DNA from: a virus
Virus record (IMG/VR): IMGVR_UViG_3300009177_001484
Coordinates: 1-62,320 of that record
Length of the DNA stretch: 62,320 bases
Reading direction: 5' to 3' (one strand)
The stretch's first letter is position 1. The number at the start of each line of letters is the position of its first letter. Below are positions 14,555 through 23,642 of the stretch, piece by piece. Both the position numbers and the translations under genes were made by a program. Below the pieces are notes generated by a model that saw only the letters and a list, made by a program, of their open reading frames with translations, did no database searches and was not told the origin of the DNA.

Positions 14555-16047
14555 GCGAGCCGGCACGCATCTACGACAGCGATCCGGCAGACGATCCGGA
14601 ATTTGGAGACACGACGCAGTCGATCAGCAACATCGATGCGGAAGCTGCCCTCCTGGGGGCGCTGATGATCGACAACCGGCATATCGACCATACGCTGTCG
14701 CTGCTGGATGCCTCGGATTTCTATGAACCGGTGCACGGCCGCATTTATTCGGCGATTCATAAGTTCGCGGATCGGGGCATGAACGCAAACCCGGTGACCT
14801 TGCGACCCGTGTTCATGCGCGATCCTGGAATACAGAAACTCGGCGGACCGGGCTACCTCGCCATGCTGACCGGCAGCGGTGTAGCCCTGATCGGCGTCAA
14901 GGATTTCGCGTTGCAGATCGCTGACCTCGCCGCGCGCCGGAAACTGGTCGACGCGGCAAAGGAGGCGATCGAGCGCGCCTACAACGTGGTGGATGGCGGG
15001 GTCGAAGAGATATTCGCCGGAGTCGAGGAAAGTGTTCGTAAATCGACCGAACGCGCCTCTCCCGTGCGGCCCAACAGCGCGGCCGACATGATCGCGATGG
15101 TGCAGAAGCGCCAGGATGCGATCGTGATGAGCGACGGGATCGATATCCCCAGCTGCAAGTCGATTCCCGAGCTGGATCAGCTGATCGGCCCGCTCGAGCC
15201 CGGCCTGGTGATCATCGGCGGCCGGCCGGGCAGTGGCAAATCCGTGGTCGCCGAATCCGCAGCATGGGGATGGGCCGCCAACGGATTCGCAGGTGAATAT
15301 TATCACGCCGAGATGACCGAGGAGCAGATGGCGATGCGCCATGCCGCCGACCTCAGCCTGGCGATCGGATCGCCCATCGCGCATTCGAAGATCCGCCAGG
15401 GCAAGCTCGACCGTCAGGACATGGCGGTACTGGCCCGCGTCCAGGAGGTGGCCGCAACGCTTCCCCTGCGGTTCAACGCGGTGGGACGATGTGACGTGCG
15501 CCAGATCAACAGCCTGGTAGGTCGCGCCAAGTATCGGCTGGCCGCGCAGGGTCGCAAGCTCGCCTTCATCGTGGTTGATTATATGCAGCTGCTGAAGGCC
15601 GCCGGCAATACCAAGGATTTCGATCGCGTCTCCGCAGTGTCGAAGGCGCTGCTGGATATCGCCTATCGGAACGGCATCACGGTCGTCGCGCTGTCGCAGC
15701 TGGGCCGTCAGGTCGAGGAGCGCAAGGACAAACGTCCGCAGTTGGCCGACCTGCGCGGATCCGGCGATATCGAGCAGGATGCCGACGCGGTGGTGCTGCT
15801 GTACCGCGAGGAGGTCTATCTCCTGCGCGAGCAGCCGAAGAAGGATCACAAGGACCGCGACGCATGGGAGAAGGATTTCGAAGCGGTCCGCGGCAAGATC
15901 GAACTGATCGGCGAAAAAAACCGCCATGGCGCGCCGTCGACCGTCCACGCCAAATTCTTCGGCAAATATTTTGCGATCAGGGGCAACGCATTCGACGAGT
16001 TCGATGTCCAGCCCATGCTCGCGCTCGACGAGGGAAGGCTCATATGA
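14551..16047 (+). CDS. dnaB: Replicative DNA helicase, DnaB family
   Basis: 498 aa, close to bacterial DnaB. The N-terminal domain (NIDAEAALLGALMIDNRHID, DFYEPVHGRIYSAI) is followed by the RecA-like motor with Walker A GGRPGSGKS (about residues 222-230), Walker B in LAFIVVDYMQLL, the SQLGRQVEERKDKRPQLADLRGSGDIEQDADAVV region and the terminal arginine finger area. It unwinds the fork. The GTG overlaps the methyltransferase stop. Having its own helicase, the phage need not hijack host DnaB through a P-type loader. Confidence 0.95.
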   Translation: MSEPARIYDSDPADDPEFGDTTQSISNIDAEAALLGALMIDNRHIDHTLSLLDASDFYEPVHGRIYSAIHKFADRGMNANPVTLRPVFMRDPGIQKLGGPGYLAMLTGSGVALIGVKDFALQIADLAARRKLVDAAKEAIERAYNVVDGGVEEIFAGVEESVRKSTERASPVRPNSAADMIAMVQKRQDAIVMSDGIDIPSCKSIPELDQLIGPLEPGLVIIGGRPGSGKSVVAESAAWGWAANGFAGEYYHAEMTEEQMAMRHAADLSLAIGSPIAHSKIRQGKLDRQDMAVLARVQEVAATLPLRFNAVGRCDVRQINSLVGRAKYRLAAQGRKLAFIVVDYMQLLKAAGNTKDFDRVSAVSKALLDIAYRNGITVVALSQLGRQVEERKDKRPQLADLRGSGDIEQDADAVVLLYREEVYLLREQPKKDHKDRDAWEKDFEAVRGKIELIGEKNRHGAPSTVHAKFFGKYFAIRGNAFDEFDVQPMLALDEGRLI

Positions 16048-17096
16048 GCAAGAGCATGGATGCCCTTAGCTGGGCTTTGAACTGTCGCGGCCTATCCCCC
16101 GGCGCTTGGAAGTTGCTCGTGATGCTTGCGCGGCGCGTTGGACCTCGCGATTTCGACGTGTGGCCAAGCTATAAGAAGATGGCCGACGATGCGGAAATGA
16201 GCATCTCGTCGGCGCGTCGATTCATCCTGGAGCTCGAGGCTGCGCGTTTTATCGTACTGATTCCGCAGGAGCGCAAAGATGGCGGCCGGACGTCCAACAT
16301 TTATCGGCTGCAAGTGCGATCCACGATGTCGTTTCCGGATGGTTCGACAAGAGAAACAATGCCGGATTCGGTTGATGAAGATACCGGTCTGGACGACGAT
16401 ACCCCCATGTCCAATTTGAACACGCCCCCTGCCGCTGGTGAACAGGGACCCCTGTTCACTGCTGAACAGGGCTATAATGAACTTAACTCAGAAGGAACTA
16501 AGAAAGAAGATTCCCCACCTCTCCTAACGGAGAGGCACTCCCCAGAAGAAAATTTGCTTTTCGAGGAGGAACGGGAATCCAACGATCTGCCGATGGAAAT
16601 TCCCAAACTGGAGGACCAGGTCGTCAACCGGTGGCACTGGCTCAAAGCCGCGCACCCCCACGTCGTCGACGTCCAGCGCCTGAACGATTCCCGGCGCAAG
16701 AAAATCACGGCGCGGGCGAAAGAGGTCCAGCAACCCGGGCAATCGCTGTGGGAGGTCTGGCAGGTCATATTCGACCGGATCGAAGCAAACACGTTCCTGT
16801 GCGGCGAGGACCCGCCGGGCAGGGGCTACACATCGCCCAAGGCCCTCGACATCGACTTCGTGCTGCGCCCGTCCGAATTTCTGAAAATCTTCGAAGGAGG
16901 TTACCGTGCCAACCGCTCAGCAAGCACTCACGATCCCGTCACGGGCCGCCGATTTGGCCCTGCAGAGCAGAGCGGCCGCCAGGCGCTCGAGCGCTTTCTT
17001 TCTGGTTTCGAAGAACCCGATGAGCGACGAGATCCACGACCAGGTCAAGCGATCGCTCACCGACACGGCGATCCGCGAGATATCGCTGGCCCATGA
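16044..17096 (+). CDS. Replication initiator (O-like) with winged-helix N-terminus
   Basis: 350 aa. Residues 1-95 form a helix-turn-helix unit typical of phage replication proteins (SWALNCRGLSPGAWKLLVML, WPSYKKMADDAEMSISSARRF). The middle (about 120-175) is low complexity and is encoded by the iteron-like repeats described separately, as in lambda O. The C-terminal part has a helical domain. It follows DnaB directly and probably melts the origin and loads the helicase. The 3' end overlaps the next gene by at least 77 bases. Confidence 0.78.
   Translation: MSKSMDALSWALNCRGLSPGAWKLLVMLARRVGPRDFDVWPSYKKMADDAEMSISSARRFILELEAARFIVLIPQERKDGGRTSNIYRLQVRSTMSFPDGSTRETMPDSVDEDTGLDDDTPMSNLNTPPAAGEQGPLFTAEQGYNELNSEGTKKEDSPPLLTERHSPEENLLFEEERESNDLPMEIPKLEDQVVNRWHWLKAAHPHVVDVQRLNDSRRKKITARAKEVQQPGQSLWEVWQVIFDRIEANTFLCGEDPPGRGYTSPKALDIDFVLRPSEFLKIFEGGYRANRSASTHDPVTGRRFGPAEQSGRQALERFLSGFEEPDERRDPRPGQAIAHRHGDPRDIAGP
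16435..16536. other. Candidate replication origin inside initiator gene
   Basis: Three copies of TGAACAGGG: 16439-16447, an inverted copy CCCTGTTCA at 16450-16458, and 16463-16471; the first and third belong to a 13-base direct repeat with a 24-base period. An AT-rich stretch (16472-16514) follows, then a perfect hairpin CCTCTCC-TAAC-GGAGAGG (16519-16536). Iterons, an AT-rich element and a location in the initiator gene match lambdoid origins. Confidence 0.55.
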
Positions 17097-17424
17097 CGGC
17101 GTTTCGACCGAGCTCGCGTTGCCCGGCAAGGTCGACGGCGCCCAGATCATCGGGGAACTCACCCGCGCTATCGCGTTGCTCGGCGGCGGCTGGCCATCGG
17201 ACCAGCGCGAGGAATGGATCGGCGTGATGACCGACGAGCTGCGCGACCTGCCCCACATTCTGACAATCCCGGCGATCCGCGAAGCGCGCAGGACCGTGCG
17301 CTTCGCCAAGGACTTCCTGCCGGCTGTCATCGAAAGCATCACGGAGCCGCTGTCCAAGCTGCGCGCGGAAAAAGACACACTCGAAACCCTGCTGGAGATC
17401 GCGCACAGTGAGACGCGGGCCTAA
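17020..17424 (+). CDS. Helical replication-associated protein, unknown
   Basis: 134 aa from the ATG at 17020 (MSDEIHDQVKRSLTD). Core: ALLGGGWPSDQREEWIGVMTDELRDLP. A GTG at 16906, preceded by AAGGAGGT five bases away, would add 38 residues and deepen the overlap with the initiator gene to 191 bases. The function is unknown; the place between initiator and terminase suits a replication accessory protein. Confidence 0.55.
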   Translation: MSDEIHDQVKRSLTDTAIREISLAHDGVSTELALPGKVDGAQIIGELTRAIALLGGGWPSDQREEWIGVMTDELRDLPHILTIPAIREARRTVRFAKDFLPAVIESITEPLSKLRAEKDTLETLLEIAHSETRA

Positions 17425-18070
17425 CCTCAACCGGCGAAAGGATCTCGAGGCAGCGATCGCACGGGCCCAGCCCGACGAGATGCTGACCCTCTCCGCGCTC
17501 GCCCTGGCATGGGGATCGACCAAGACCAACTTCGTCAACGTCAAGGCGAACATCGCGGATTTTCCGACGCCGGTCGACGGCCCCAAGAACAGCCATCTCT
17601 ATCCGGCCAGGGACGCGCTTGAGGCGATGCTGCGCTACGAACGCCGCAACGACGCGATGCAGGCCGAGATGCAGCAGACCGCGAACGCCATCCTTGGCCG
17701 GAGCAAAGCATCGTCGGTCGAGACCACGCTTCCGGTGAGCGAACTTGCCACGCTCTCACGTCTGGCGGCCGAGGTGGAGACGCGCGAACGGGATCAGGGG
17801 CTGTGGGCCAACCTCGCTGAAATGGCGTCTACCGCGGGGCAAGTATTCGCCAGTATATCGGGGTTCCTGGGCTCGCTCGCCAATGAGATCGATCCCAACG
17901 GACAGCTGCCGCCAGAGACGCGCACGCTGCTCGATCAGCGCGGCCGCGATAAATTGCTAAGCGTTCACGGTGAAATGAAATATATGCTCTCAGGCGATGC
18001 TGCACCACGATCTCGCCAGCCCACGAAAACTTCAAGAGCGTCTCGTCGCGCTCGGCCGGCACGCGCATAG
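17408..18070 (+). CDS. Small terminase subunit (putative)
   Basis: 220 aa. An N-terminal helix-turn-helix-like region (TLSALALAWGSTKTNFVNVKANIADFP) is followed by helices, the layout of Nu1-type DNA-recognition subunits, and it directly precedes the large subunit. It would bind the packaging site and recruit the motor. The GTG start overlaps the previous gene by 17 bases; the basic C-terminus (SRASRRARPARA) overlaps the large subunit. Confidence 0.68.
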   Translation: MRRGPNLNRRKDLEAAIARAQPDEMLTLSALALAWGSTKTNFVNVKANIADFPTPVDGPKNSHLYPARDALEAMLRYERRNDAMQAEMQQTANAILGRSKASSVETTLPVSELATLSRLAAEVETRERDQGLWANLAEMASTAGQVFASISGFLGSLANEIDPNGQLPPETRTLLDQRGRDKLLSVHGEMKYMLSGDAAPRSRQPTKTSRASRRARPARA

Positions 18071-20135
18071 GGGCGATCCCCGCCAGGCCTTCCTCGCCCG
18101 GCTCGACAACCTTCTCCCCCCATCGCTGATCACGACCAACGACTGGGCGGCCAACGACCGCTTCGTGGCGAATGCCGAAGGAAAGCCGGTCAGGCTGGAC
18201 CTCAACAAGACGCCGTACATCCGCCGGATCCAGGATGCGTGCGACATGCTCGAGGTCATGCTCGTCGGGGTCAAGGGCCCGGCGCGCTGGGCGAAGACGA
18301 TCGCGGCCGAGAACAAGGTCGGCAAGCATTGGGACAAAGGCCCGCATGTCAACGTGCTGTGGCTGATGCAGACCAAGGACGATCTCTCCGACTATATCGA
18401 CGAGCGCGTCACATGGATGCTCGAGAACCATCCCGGCATATCCGAGAAGATCGACTGGAGCGACAGCCGCAACGGACGCTTCCGCATGGAGGTCGCCAAA
18501 TCGATCACCTTCTGGCGAGCGGCCACCATGAAGGCGCTGCGCGGCAAGTCCGCCCCGATCATCGTCGCCGACGAGATCGATGCCTATGAAAAGCGGGTGC
18601 GCCGCGCATTGAAGACGCTGATCAAGAATCGCCAGCGCGAGCATGGTACCAACGCGTTGTTCTACGCCTGCTCGCACCCCGACGCCGGCCCCACCGAGGG
18701 CATCGACGATCTCATCCGCGACGGGCTGATCCACCTGTGGTTCGCGTGCTGCCCGCAATGCGGCGAATCCTCGTCCCCCGCCAAGGAAGCCGAAGCGCTC
18801 AACCGCCGCTACAGCTGGAACGTCACCCAGCTGCTCGAGCGGTCGGAGGAGATCGAACGGACCGAGATGCTGGAGATCATTAAGGACCAGGCCCGGCTGA
18901 TCTGCCCGCATTGTGGATATCCGATTCCCGAGCAAGAGCGCTTCCAGTTCATGGCCGAGGGCGACTGGCTGCACGAAGGCCAGACGATGGACAGGGTCGG
19001 GGTGATCCATGGTGCTGCCCGGGTGCACGCGACGATGGGTTTTGTCGGCCACGCGATGATGTCGCCCTTCGTCAACCTGGGTGAGCTGGCGGCGGCCTGG
19101 GCGGCGGCGTGGCTGACCTTCAAGGACACGGCGATGGACGATCTTCTGCGCGAGGAGACGGTCAAGTCGCTCGGCGAAACCTACGGCACGCCCAAGACCG
19201 AAGAGCAGATCGACGACTGGAAGGTGGTAAAGGCCCGGCTTGCTGCAGGCTATCTGGAAAAGACTGTCCCGCCCGGCGTGTTGTTCCTCACCGCGTTCGT
19301 GGACGTCCAGGGGAACCGCTTCGAAGTCCGCGTGATCGGCTGGAACCTGGCCAAGCAGAGCTGGCTGATCGATGCGTTCGCGATCAAACAATGGCCGGGC
19401 TTCGACAATATCGATCCGTCCAATCGGCTGGGCGACTGGTCGATCATCGAGCAGGCGGTGCTGCAGGCGTCCTATCCGCTGGCGTCGACCATGTCGCCCG
19501 GCAAGGACAACAGCCTGCTGATCACCAGCGAAACCAAGTTTCTTTCGATCGCGCGCACCGCCATCAACAATTCAGGGTCGCCCGGCGTTACCAATAACGG
19601 CCGGGTCTGGCTGTCGAACATGCTGGCGCGCCAGGCGCTGGGCGTCGGGCCAGTGATCGAGCCGTACCGGGTGCTGCTGTTCCAGGGCAGCCCGCATAAA
19701 AAGGGCGAGACCTACGGTCGCCCGCAGCAGAAGATGGTCGACGATGCCGGCAAGGCGCTGGCGGTACCGGTCTATGAGCGCGTGCCGGTCGTCCACGACA
19801 TCAAGCGGATGATCGCGCTGCGGCTGAAGATCGAGGAGGGACCGGGACGGATGCACCTGCCCTTCCGGATCAACGACCACTACATCCGCGAGCTCGTGTC
19901 CGAACGCATGGTCAACGGCGACTGGGTGCCCAGCGGCCGCAACGAGACCTGGGATGGCTGGGTCGCCTGCGAACTGGCGCGCGCTACCCTGCAGCCCGAT
20001 CGCCCCGGCCTGTGGGACACGCTGCCGGACTGGGCGACGCCGCGAAAACGAACCGAGAACGCGCCCGGAGAGGCCCCGCCCTCCTGGTACGACCGGCTCG
20101 CCAAATACAATCGCGGCATATTCGAGGAGGAATAA
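17997..20135 (+). CDS. terL: Large terminase subunit, GpA family
   Basis: 712 aa, a normal GpA length. An ATPase domain has a degenerate P-loop (VKGPARWAKT, about residue 92) and Walker B IIVADEID (about residue 188). A zinc-finger insertion (CCPQCG and CPHCG) is typical of GpA. The nuclease domain begins FVDVQGNRFEVRVIGW. GpA enzymes cut at cos sites and pump DNA into the prohead, so this phage probably has cohesive ends. The ATG at 17997 overlaps the small subunit by 74 bases. Confidence 0.93.
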   Translation: MLHHDLASPRKLQERLVALGRHAHRGDPRQAFLARLDNLLPPSLITTNDWAANDRFVANAEGKPVRLDLNKTPYIRRIQDACDMLEVMLVGVKGPARWAKTIAAENKVGKHWDKGPHVNVLWLMQTKDDLSDYIDERVTWMLENHPGISEKIDWSDSRNGRFRMEVAKSITFWRAATMKALRGKSAPIIVADEIDAYEKRVRRALKTLIKNRQREHGTNALFYACSHPDAGPTEGIDDLIRDGLIHLWFACCPQCGESSSPAKEAEALNRRYSWNVTQLLERSEEIERTEMLEIIKDQARLICPHCGYPIPEQERFQFMAEGDWLHEGQTMDRVGVIHGAARVHATMGFVGHAMMSPFVNLGELAAAWAAAWLTFKDTAMDDLLREETVKSLGETYGTPKTEEQIDDWKVVKARLAAGYLEKTVPPGVLFLTAFVDVQGNRFEVRVIGWNLAKQSWLIDAFAIKQWPGFDNIDPSNRLGDWSIIEQAVLQASYPLASTMSPGKDNSLLITSETKFLSIARTAINNSGSPGVTNNGRVWLSNMLARQALGVGPVIEPYRVLLFQGSPHKKGETYGRPQQKMVDDAGKALAVPVYERVPVVHDIKRMIALRLKIEEGPGRMHLPFRINDHYIRELVSERMVNGDWVPSGRNETWDGWVACELARATLQPDRPGLWDTLPDWATPRKRTENAPGEAPPSWYDRLAKYNRGIFEEE

Positions 20136-20393
20136 ATGGGGGCTTATAGCGATCCCGATCAGTGGACCGAGACGAGTCTTCGCGCCGAGCTCGCGGAGTG
20201 GCGCGCCGCGCGCAAGACCGCGATCATGGGAGGCATCGCGGTGATCGCCGGCGAAGGGCGGCGCCTGGAATATTCGCGCGCCCAGCTTCCCGCGATCGAT
20301 TGCGAGATCAAGGAGATCCTTGCCGAGATGCGCCGCCGCGGGCTGATCGCGGGAAACATCGGCGCGATCGCGGTGGAGATCGGTCATGGATGA
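20136..20393 (+). CDS. gpW-like head-tail joining protein
   Basis: 85 aa. The pattern TSLRAELAEWRAARKTAIMGG then RRLEYSRAQLPAIDCEIKEILAEM matches gpW of lambda, the small connector placed between terminase and portal genes. The ATG follows the terminase stop directly, with GAGGAA as ribosome binding site. Confidence 0.78.
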   Translation: MGAYSDPDQWTETSLRAELAEWRAARKTAIMGGIAVIAGEGRRLEYSRAQLPAIDCEIKEILAEMRRRGLIAGNIGAIAVEIGHG

Positions 20394-22026
20394 ATCGCCA
20401 GTCGAAAATGCCGTGGCGCCGACCGAAAACGGCGGCGCCGTGCCGATCGAGGCAAGCCTGGCAACCGTGGGGTCGGGCTTTTCTTTCTCCGCACAGCTTT
20501 ACCGCAACATCGAAAGCTTCCCCGGACAGGTGAGCATCACGCCGCCAATCATGACGGCCAGGCGGGAGAACAAGATCTCGCGCCGTGACGCGGTGCGCCA
20601 GAGCCGGCATGTCGAGCGGTCCAACGCGCACATTCATGGCGGCATCAACCGCAAGGTCGACATGGTCGTCGGCTCGCAGCTGCGCATGCAGTCGATCCCG
20701 GAGTGGGAACTGCTCGGCCTCACCAAGGAGTGGAAGAAAAGCTTCTCGCGCGCCTGCGAGCTGCAGTTCGGCAGCTGGGCGAACGGCTCGCGCAAGCTGC
20801 AGGACGCCGAGGGCGACAGCGATTTCGGCGGGCTGATGTGGCTCGCCTTTCGCCATGCGATGGGGCCCGACGGCGAATGCTACGGCATCATCCACTACGA
20901 CCAGGATCGGGCGAACGAATATGGCACGCGCTGGGCGACCTTCGTCCAGATCCTCGACCCGCAGCGGATCGCGACGCCGCCTGAAAAGGAAGGCGACGCG
21001 ACGGTCTATGAGGGCCATCAGCTTGACAAACACGGCCGCACGATCGGCTTCTGGGTGCAGAAAGACGATATTGCCGAGGATCCACTTGGCACCACCCAAT
21101 ATTTCTACGTGCCGCGTGAGACGCCTGATGGTCGCCCAATTGGTTTCCACTGGTTCTTCAAGGAGCGCGCCGGCGCGAAGCGCGGCATCAGCCGGATGAT
21201 CACGGCGCTGCGCCAGTCGCTGATGCTCGACCAGTTCGACGATGCGCAGCTGTCGTCCGCGATCGTGAGCGCCGTGCTCGCGATGCACATCAAGTCGACC
21301 CAGGATCCCGAGACGGTTGCCGAGATGCTGGCCCCGGCGGCCAATGGCGGCGAAAGCGCGTTCGATCGCAAGGTCGCCTATTACGACAAGGTGAAGATAC
21401 GGATCGGCCAGCAGCGCCTGCCGGTGCTGGGGCCGAACGACGAGATCGTGATGGCCGCGGTCAATCGCGCCGCCGCCGATCCCACCGCGTTCCGCACCGG
21501 CTTCCTGCGCTATTTTGCATCGGCGCTCGAGACGACGCACAGTTCGATCAGTTCGAACCATGCCGACATGAATTATTCGAACGCGCGGTCGGAGCTGCTC
21601 GAGACCTGGCGCACGGTGATTTCCGAACGCGCGCGCTTTGCCAGCGGCCCGCCCCGGCTGGTGTGGAACGCGGTGATCGAGGAAGCAGTGTTCAAGGGCT
21701 ATATCGCGATGCCCGCCGGCGCACCGCTGTTCAGGGAGATGCGCGATGCCTACACCCGCTGCTGGGTGATGGGCCCGGGCATGAGCGAGATCGATCCGGT
21801 CAAGGCCGCCGAAGCCAACAAGATCGAACTCGAGACCCGCACCACGACGCGCCAGGCGATCGCCGCCGCCAAGGGCCGGGATTATCTCGAGGACTTCGAC
21901 CAGCTGGCCGAGGAGAATGAGGAAGCCGAGGCCCGCGACCTGGAGCTCGAGCCCGAAAAGGCTCCCGTCGCGCCCGCCGCTGCAGCGAAGACTTATCCCA
22001 GCGATCCGCAACAGCCCGAGCCATAG
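20386..22026 (+). CDS. Portal protein (lambda gpB family)
   Basis: 546 aa. Typical gpB segments: REDKISRRDAVRQSRH-like start, GGINRKVDMVVGSQLRMQSIP, FRHAMGPDGECYGIIHYD, and MNYSNARSELLETWRTV near the end. It forms the dodecameric ring through which DNA enters, and the docking site of terminase and connector. The C-terminal 60 residues are acidic and Ala/Pro-rich. Confidence 0.93.
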   Translation: MDESPVENAVAPTENGGAVPIEASLATVGSGFSFSAQLYRNIESFPGQVSITPPIMTARRENKISRRDAVRQSRHVERSNAHIHGGINRKVDMVVGSQLRMQSIPEWELLGLTKEWKKSFSRACELQFGSWANGSRKLQDAEGDSDFGGLMWLAFRHAMGPDGECYGIIHYDQDRANEYGTRWATFVQILDPQRIATPPEKEGDATVYEGHQLDKHGRTIGFWVQKDDIAEDPLGTTQYFYVPRETPDGRPIGFHWFFKERAGAKRGISRMITALRQSLMLDQFDDAQLSSAIVSAVLAMHIKSTQDPETVAEMLAPAANGGESAFDRKVAYYDKVKIRIGQQRLPVLGPNDEIVMAAVNRAAADPTAFRTGFLRYFASALETTHSSISSNHADMNYSNARSELLETWRTVISERARFASGPPRLVWNAVIEEAVFKGYIAMPAGAPLFREMRDAYTRCWVMGPGMSEIDPVKAAEANKIELETRTTTRQAIAAAKGRDYLEDFDQLAEENEEAEARDLELEPEKAPVAPAAAAKTYPSDPQQPEP

Positions 22027-22050
22027 GGGGCGGCCCCCAGGAGAATATCC

Positions 22051-23001
22051 ATGTCCATATTCCTACCGTTCGCGATGCAGAATTTCCTGAACGTCCCGCT
22101 CGCCATGCACGAAAGCGCTGCCGATATGCTGGTTGCGGCCTTGTCGGGTCGGCTCAACATCAAGGAGTTGACCAGCGCCAGCGGCATCCACAACGAGCGC
22201 GACCTGGACGATCTCGCCTTGCTGGGGCGCGAACGGGTGGACGCGGGACAGCTGAGCTTCGTCTCAGCCACCAAGACGAAGTCATCACCGCAGCGCGCCC
22301 GGTCGTCGCGCGACAAGACGTTCCAGATCGCGGGCGACGTCGCGATCGTTCCGATCAAGGGTACGCTGATGAAGGATTGGGGGATCGGGCCCTATTCCGG
22401 CAGCACGGGCTATGACGGCATTCAGACCCAGATCATGGACGCGGTCCAGGACGACGACGTCAAGGCAATCTGGATGTGGATCGACAGTGGCGGCGGCACC
22501 GTCAACGGCCTCGAGCAGACCGCCGACCTGATCTACAATCTGCGCGAGAAGAATACGGGCAAGCCGATCTGGGCGATGGCTTCCGACTATGCCTATTCGG
22601 CTGCCTATATGCTCGGGACCGCGGCGGATAAATTCTTCGTGCCGCGGCTGGGCGGGGTAGGCTCGGTCGGCACGATCACCATGCACGCCGACCTGTCCAA
22701 GAAGCTCGAGAATGACGGCATCAAGGTGACGGTGATCCGGGCCGGAAAGAACAAGGCCAGGGCCAATGGAATCGAGCCGCTGGACGAAGAAACCCTCGCC
22801 CATATCGAGGCGCAATGCGCGGTACATCGCGAGGCTTTCATCGAGACGGTCGCCCGCAATATGGGCATCTCTAAAAAATCTGTCGCGGAAACCGAAGGTC
22901 TCGACTATATGGGGACCGCAGCCAAGGCCATCGGCTTCGTTACGGAAGTGCTTCCTGAACCAGAGGTTTGGGGAAAACTTCAGCGGAAAATCAACCGCTA
23001 A
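22051..23001 (+). CDS. S49-family prohead protease (gpC-like)
   Basis: 316 aa. SppA-like peptidase: MWIDSGGGTVNGLEQ, catalytic Ser in DYAYSAAYMLG (about residue 181) and Lys in RAGKNKARANG (about residue 231). It matures the portal and scaffold inside the prohead. In lambda the scaffold Nu3 is made from the same gene's 3' end; here the protease ends without that extension and a separate gene follows. Confidence 0.9.
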   Translation: MSIFLPFAMQNFLNVPLAMHESAADMLVAALSGRLNIKELTSASGIHNERDLDDLALLGRERVDAGQLSFVSATKTKSSPQRARSSRDKTFQIAGDVAIVPIKGTLMKDWGIGPYSGSTGYDGIQTQIMDAVQDDDVKAIWMWIDSGGGTVNGLEQTADLIYNLREKNTGKPIWAMASDYAYSAAYMLGTAADKFFVPRLGGVGSVGTITMHADLSKKLENDGIKVTVIRAGKNKARANGIEPLDEETLAHIEAQCAVHREAFIETVARNMGISKKSVAETEGLDYMGTAAKAIGFVTEVLPEPEVWGKLQRKINR

Positions 23002-23015
23002 CGAAGGATCTTACG

Positions 23016-23573
23016 ATGGCCGCACGTCTGGTTGCTCTTCAGAACCTGTTCAAGGGAGCGGGCGCGCCGTCCGCTGCAAAGTCTGGCGATGACGACGAGA
23101 ACCAGGGCGAGCGCCAGCCATCCAACGCCGACCCCGATATTGATGTCGTGCGCGCCGATGAGGTGAAGACCGGCATCGCTGCTGCAAAGCAGGACGGCCA
23201 CAAAGCAGGTTTTGCTGCAGCGAACGCGCGGTTCAAGGCCGTCCTCGAGAGCGACGCCGGTAAGGCCAACGTCCCCGGCGCCGTGTTCATGCTGACCCAC
23301 AGCAATGCCTCGGCCGAGGACATCATCGCCAAGCTGCCAGAGATGGGCGTTGCTGCGGCCACGCCACAGGCGAAGACCGAAGCTGAAGACAAGCCCGCCC
23401 AGACGGCCGACCTCAAAAATACCAATATCGACCTGGGCGGCAAGCCAGGCCAGCAGGCGAAGAACGGCGGCGATGACGACGATGGCGGCGTCAAGATGGT
23501 CAACAGCGTGATGGCCGAGGTCCACGGGGTCGACCTCACCAAGGCCGCGACGCCGGCGTCTTACGGATATTGA
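23016..23573 (+). CDS. Scaffold-like acidic protein
   Basis: 185 aa, rich in Asp, Ala and Gln, with a helical centre (VKTGIAAAKQDGHKAGFAAANARFKAVLES) and disordered flanks. Its position between protease and decoration protein is where a scaffolding protein is expected, and the composition agrees. No direct motif proves it. Confidence 0.6.
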   Translation: MAARLVALQNLFKGAGAPSAAKSGDDDENQGERQPSNADPDIDVVRADEVKTGIAAAKQDGHKAGFAAANARFKAVLESDAGKANVPGAVFMLTHSNASAEDIIAKLPEMGVAAATPQAKTEAEDKPAQTADLKNTNIDLGGKPGQQAKNGGDDDDGGVKMVNSVMAEVHGVDLTKAATPASYGY

Positions 23574-23579
23574 TTCAGG

Positions 23580-23619
23580 GCCGCGATTGCGCGGCTCTTT
23601 GACTCTCCCGCACCGGGTG
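23580..23619 (+). terminator. Two hairpins before decoration gene
   Basis: GCCGCG-ATTG-CGCGGC (23580-23595) followed by TCTTT, then CCGCA/TGCGG. The T run is short, so at best a weak terminator or processing site that could set the ratio of decoration and capsid mRNA to upstream genes. Confidence 0.35.
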
Positions 23620-23642
23620 CGGCGGAAAAGGAGGACGATCAG

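Noticed and set aside
14527-15948. 473-codon open frame on the minus strand
   Set aside because: Antisense to dnaB, whose Walker motifs prove the plus-strand reading.
17829-19391. 520-codon open frame on the minus strand
   Set aside because: Antisense to the large terminase, with no recognisable motif.
20308-22011. 567-codon open frame on the minus strand
   Set aside because: It lies opposite the portal gene. The GC-rich third positions of the real gene create a long antisense frame, and its sequence has the Arg/His/Gly-rich composition of a shadow.
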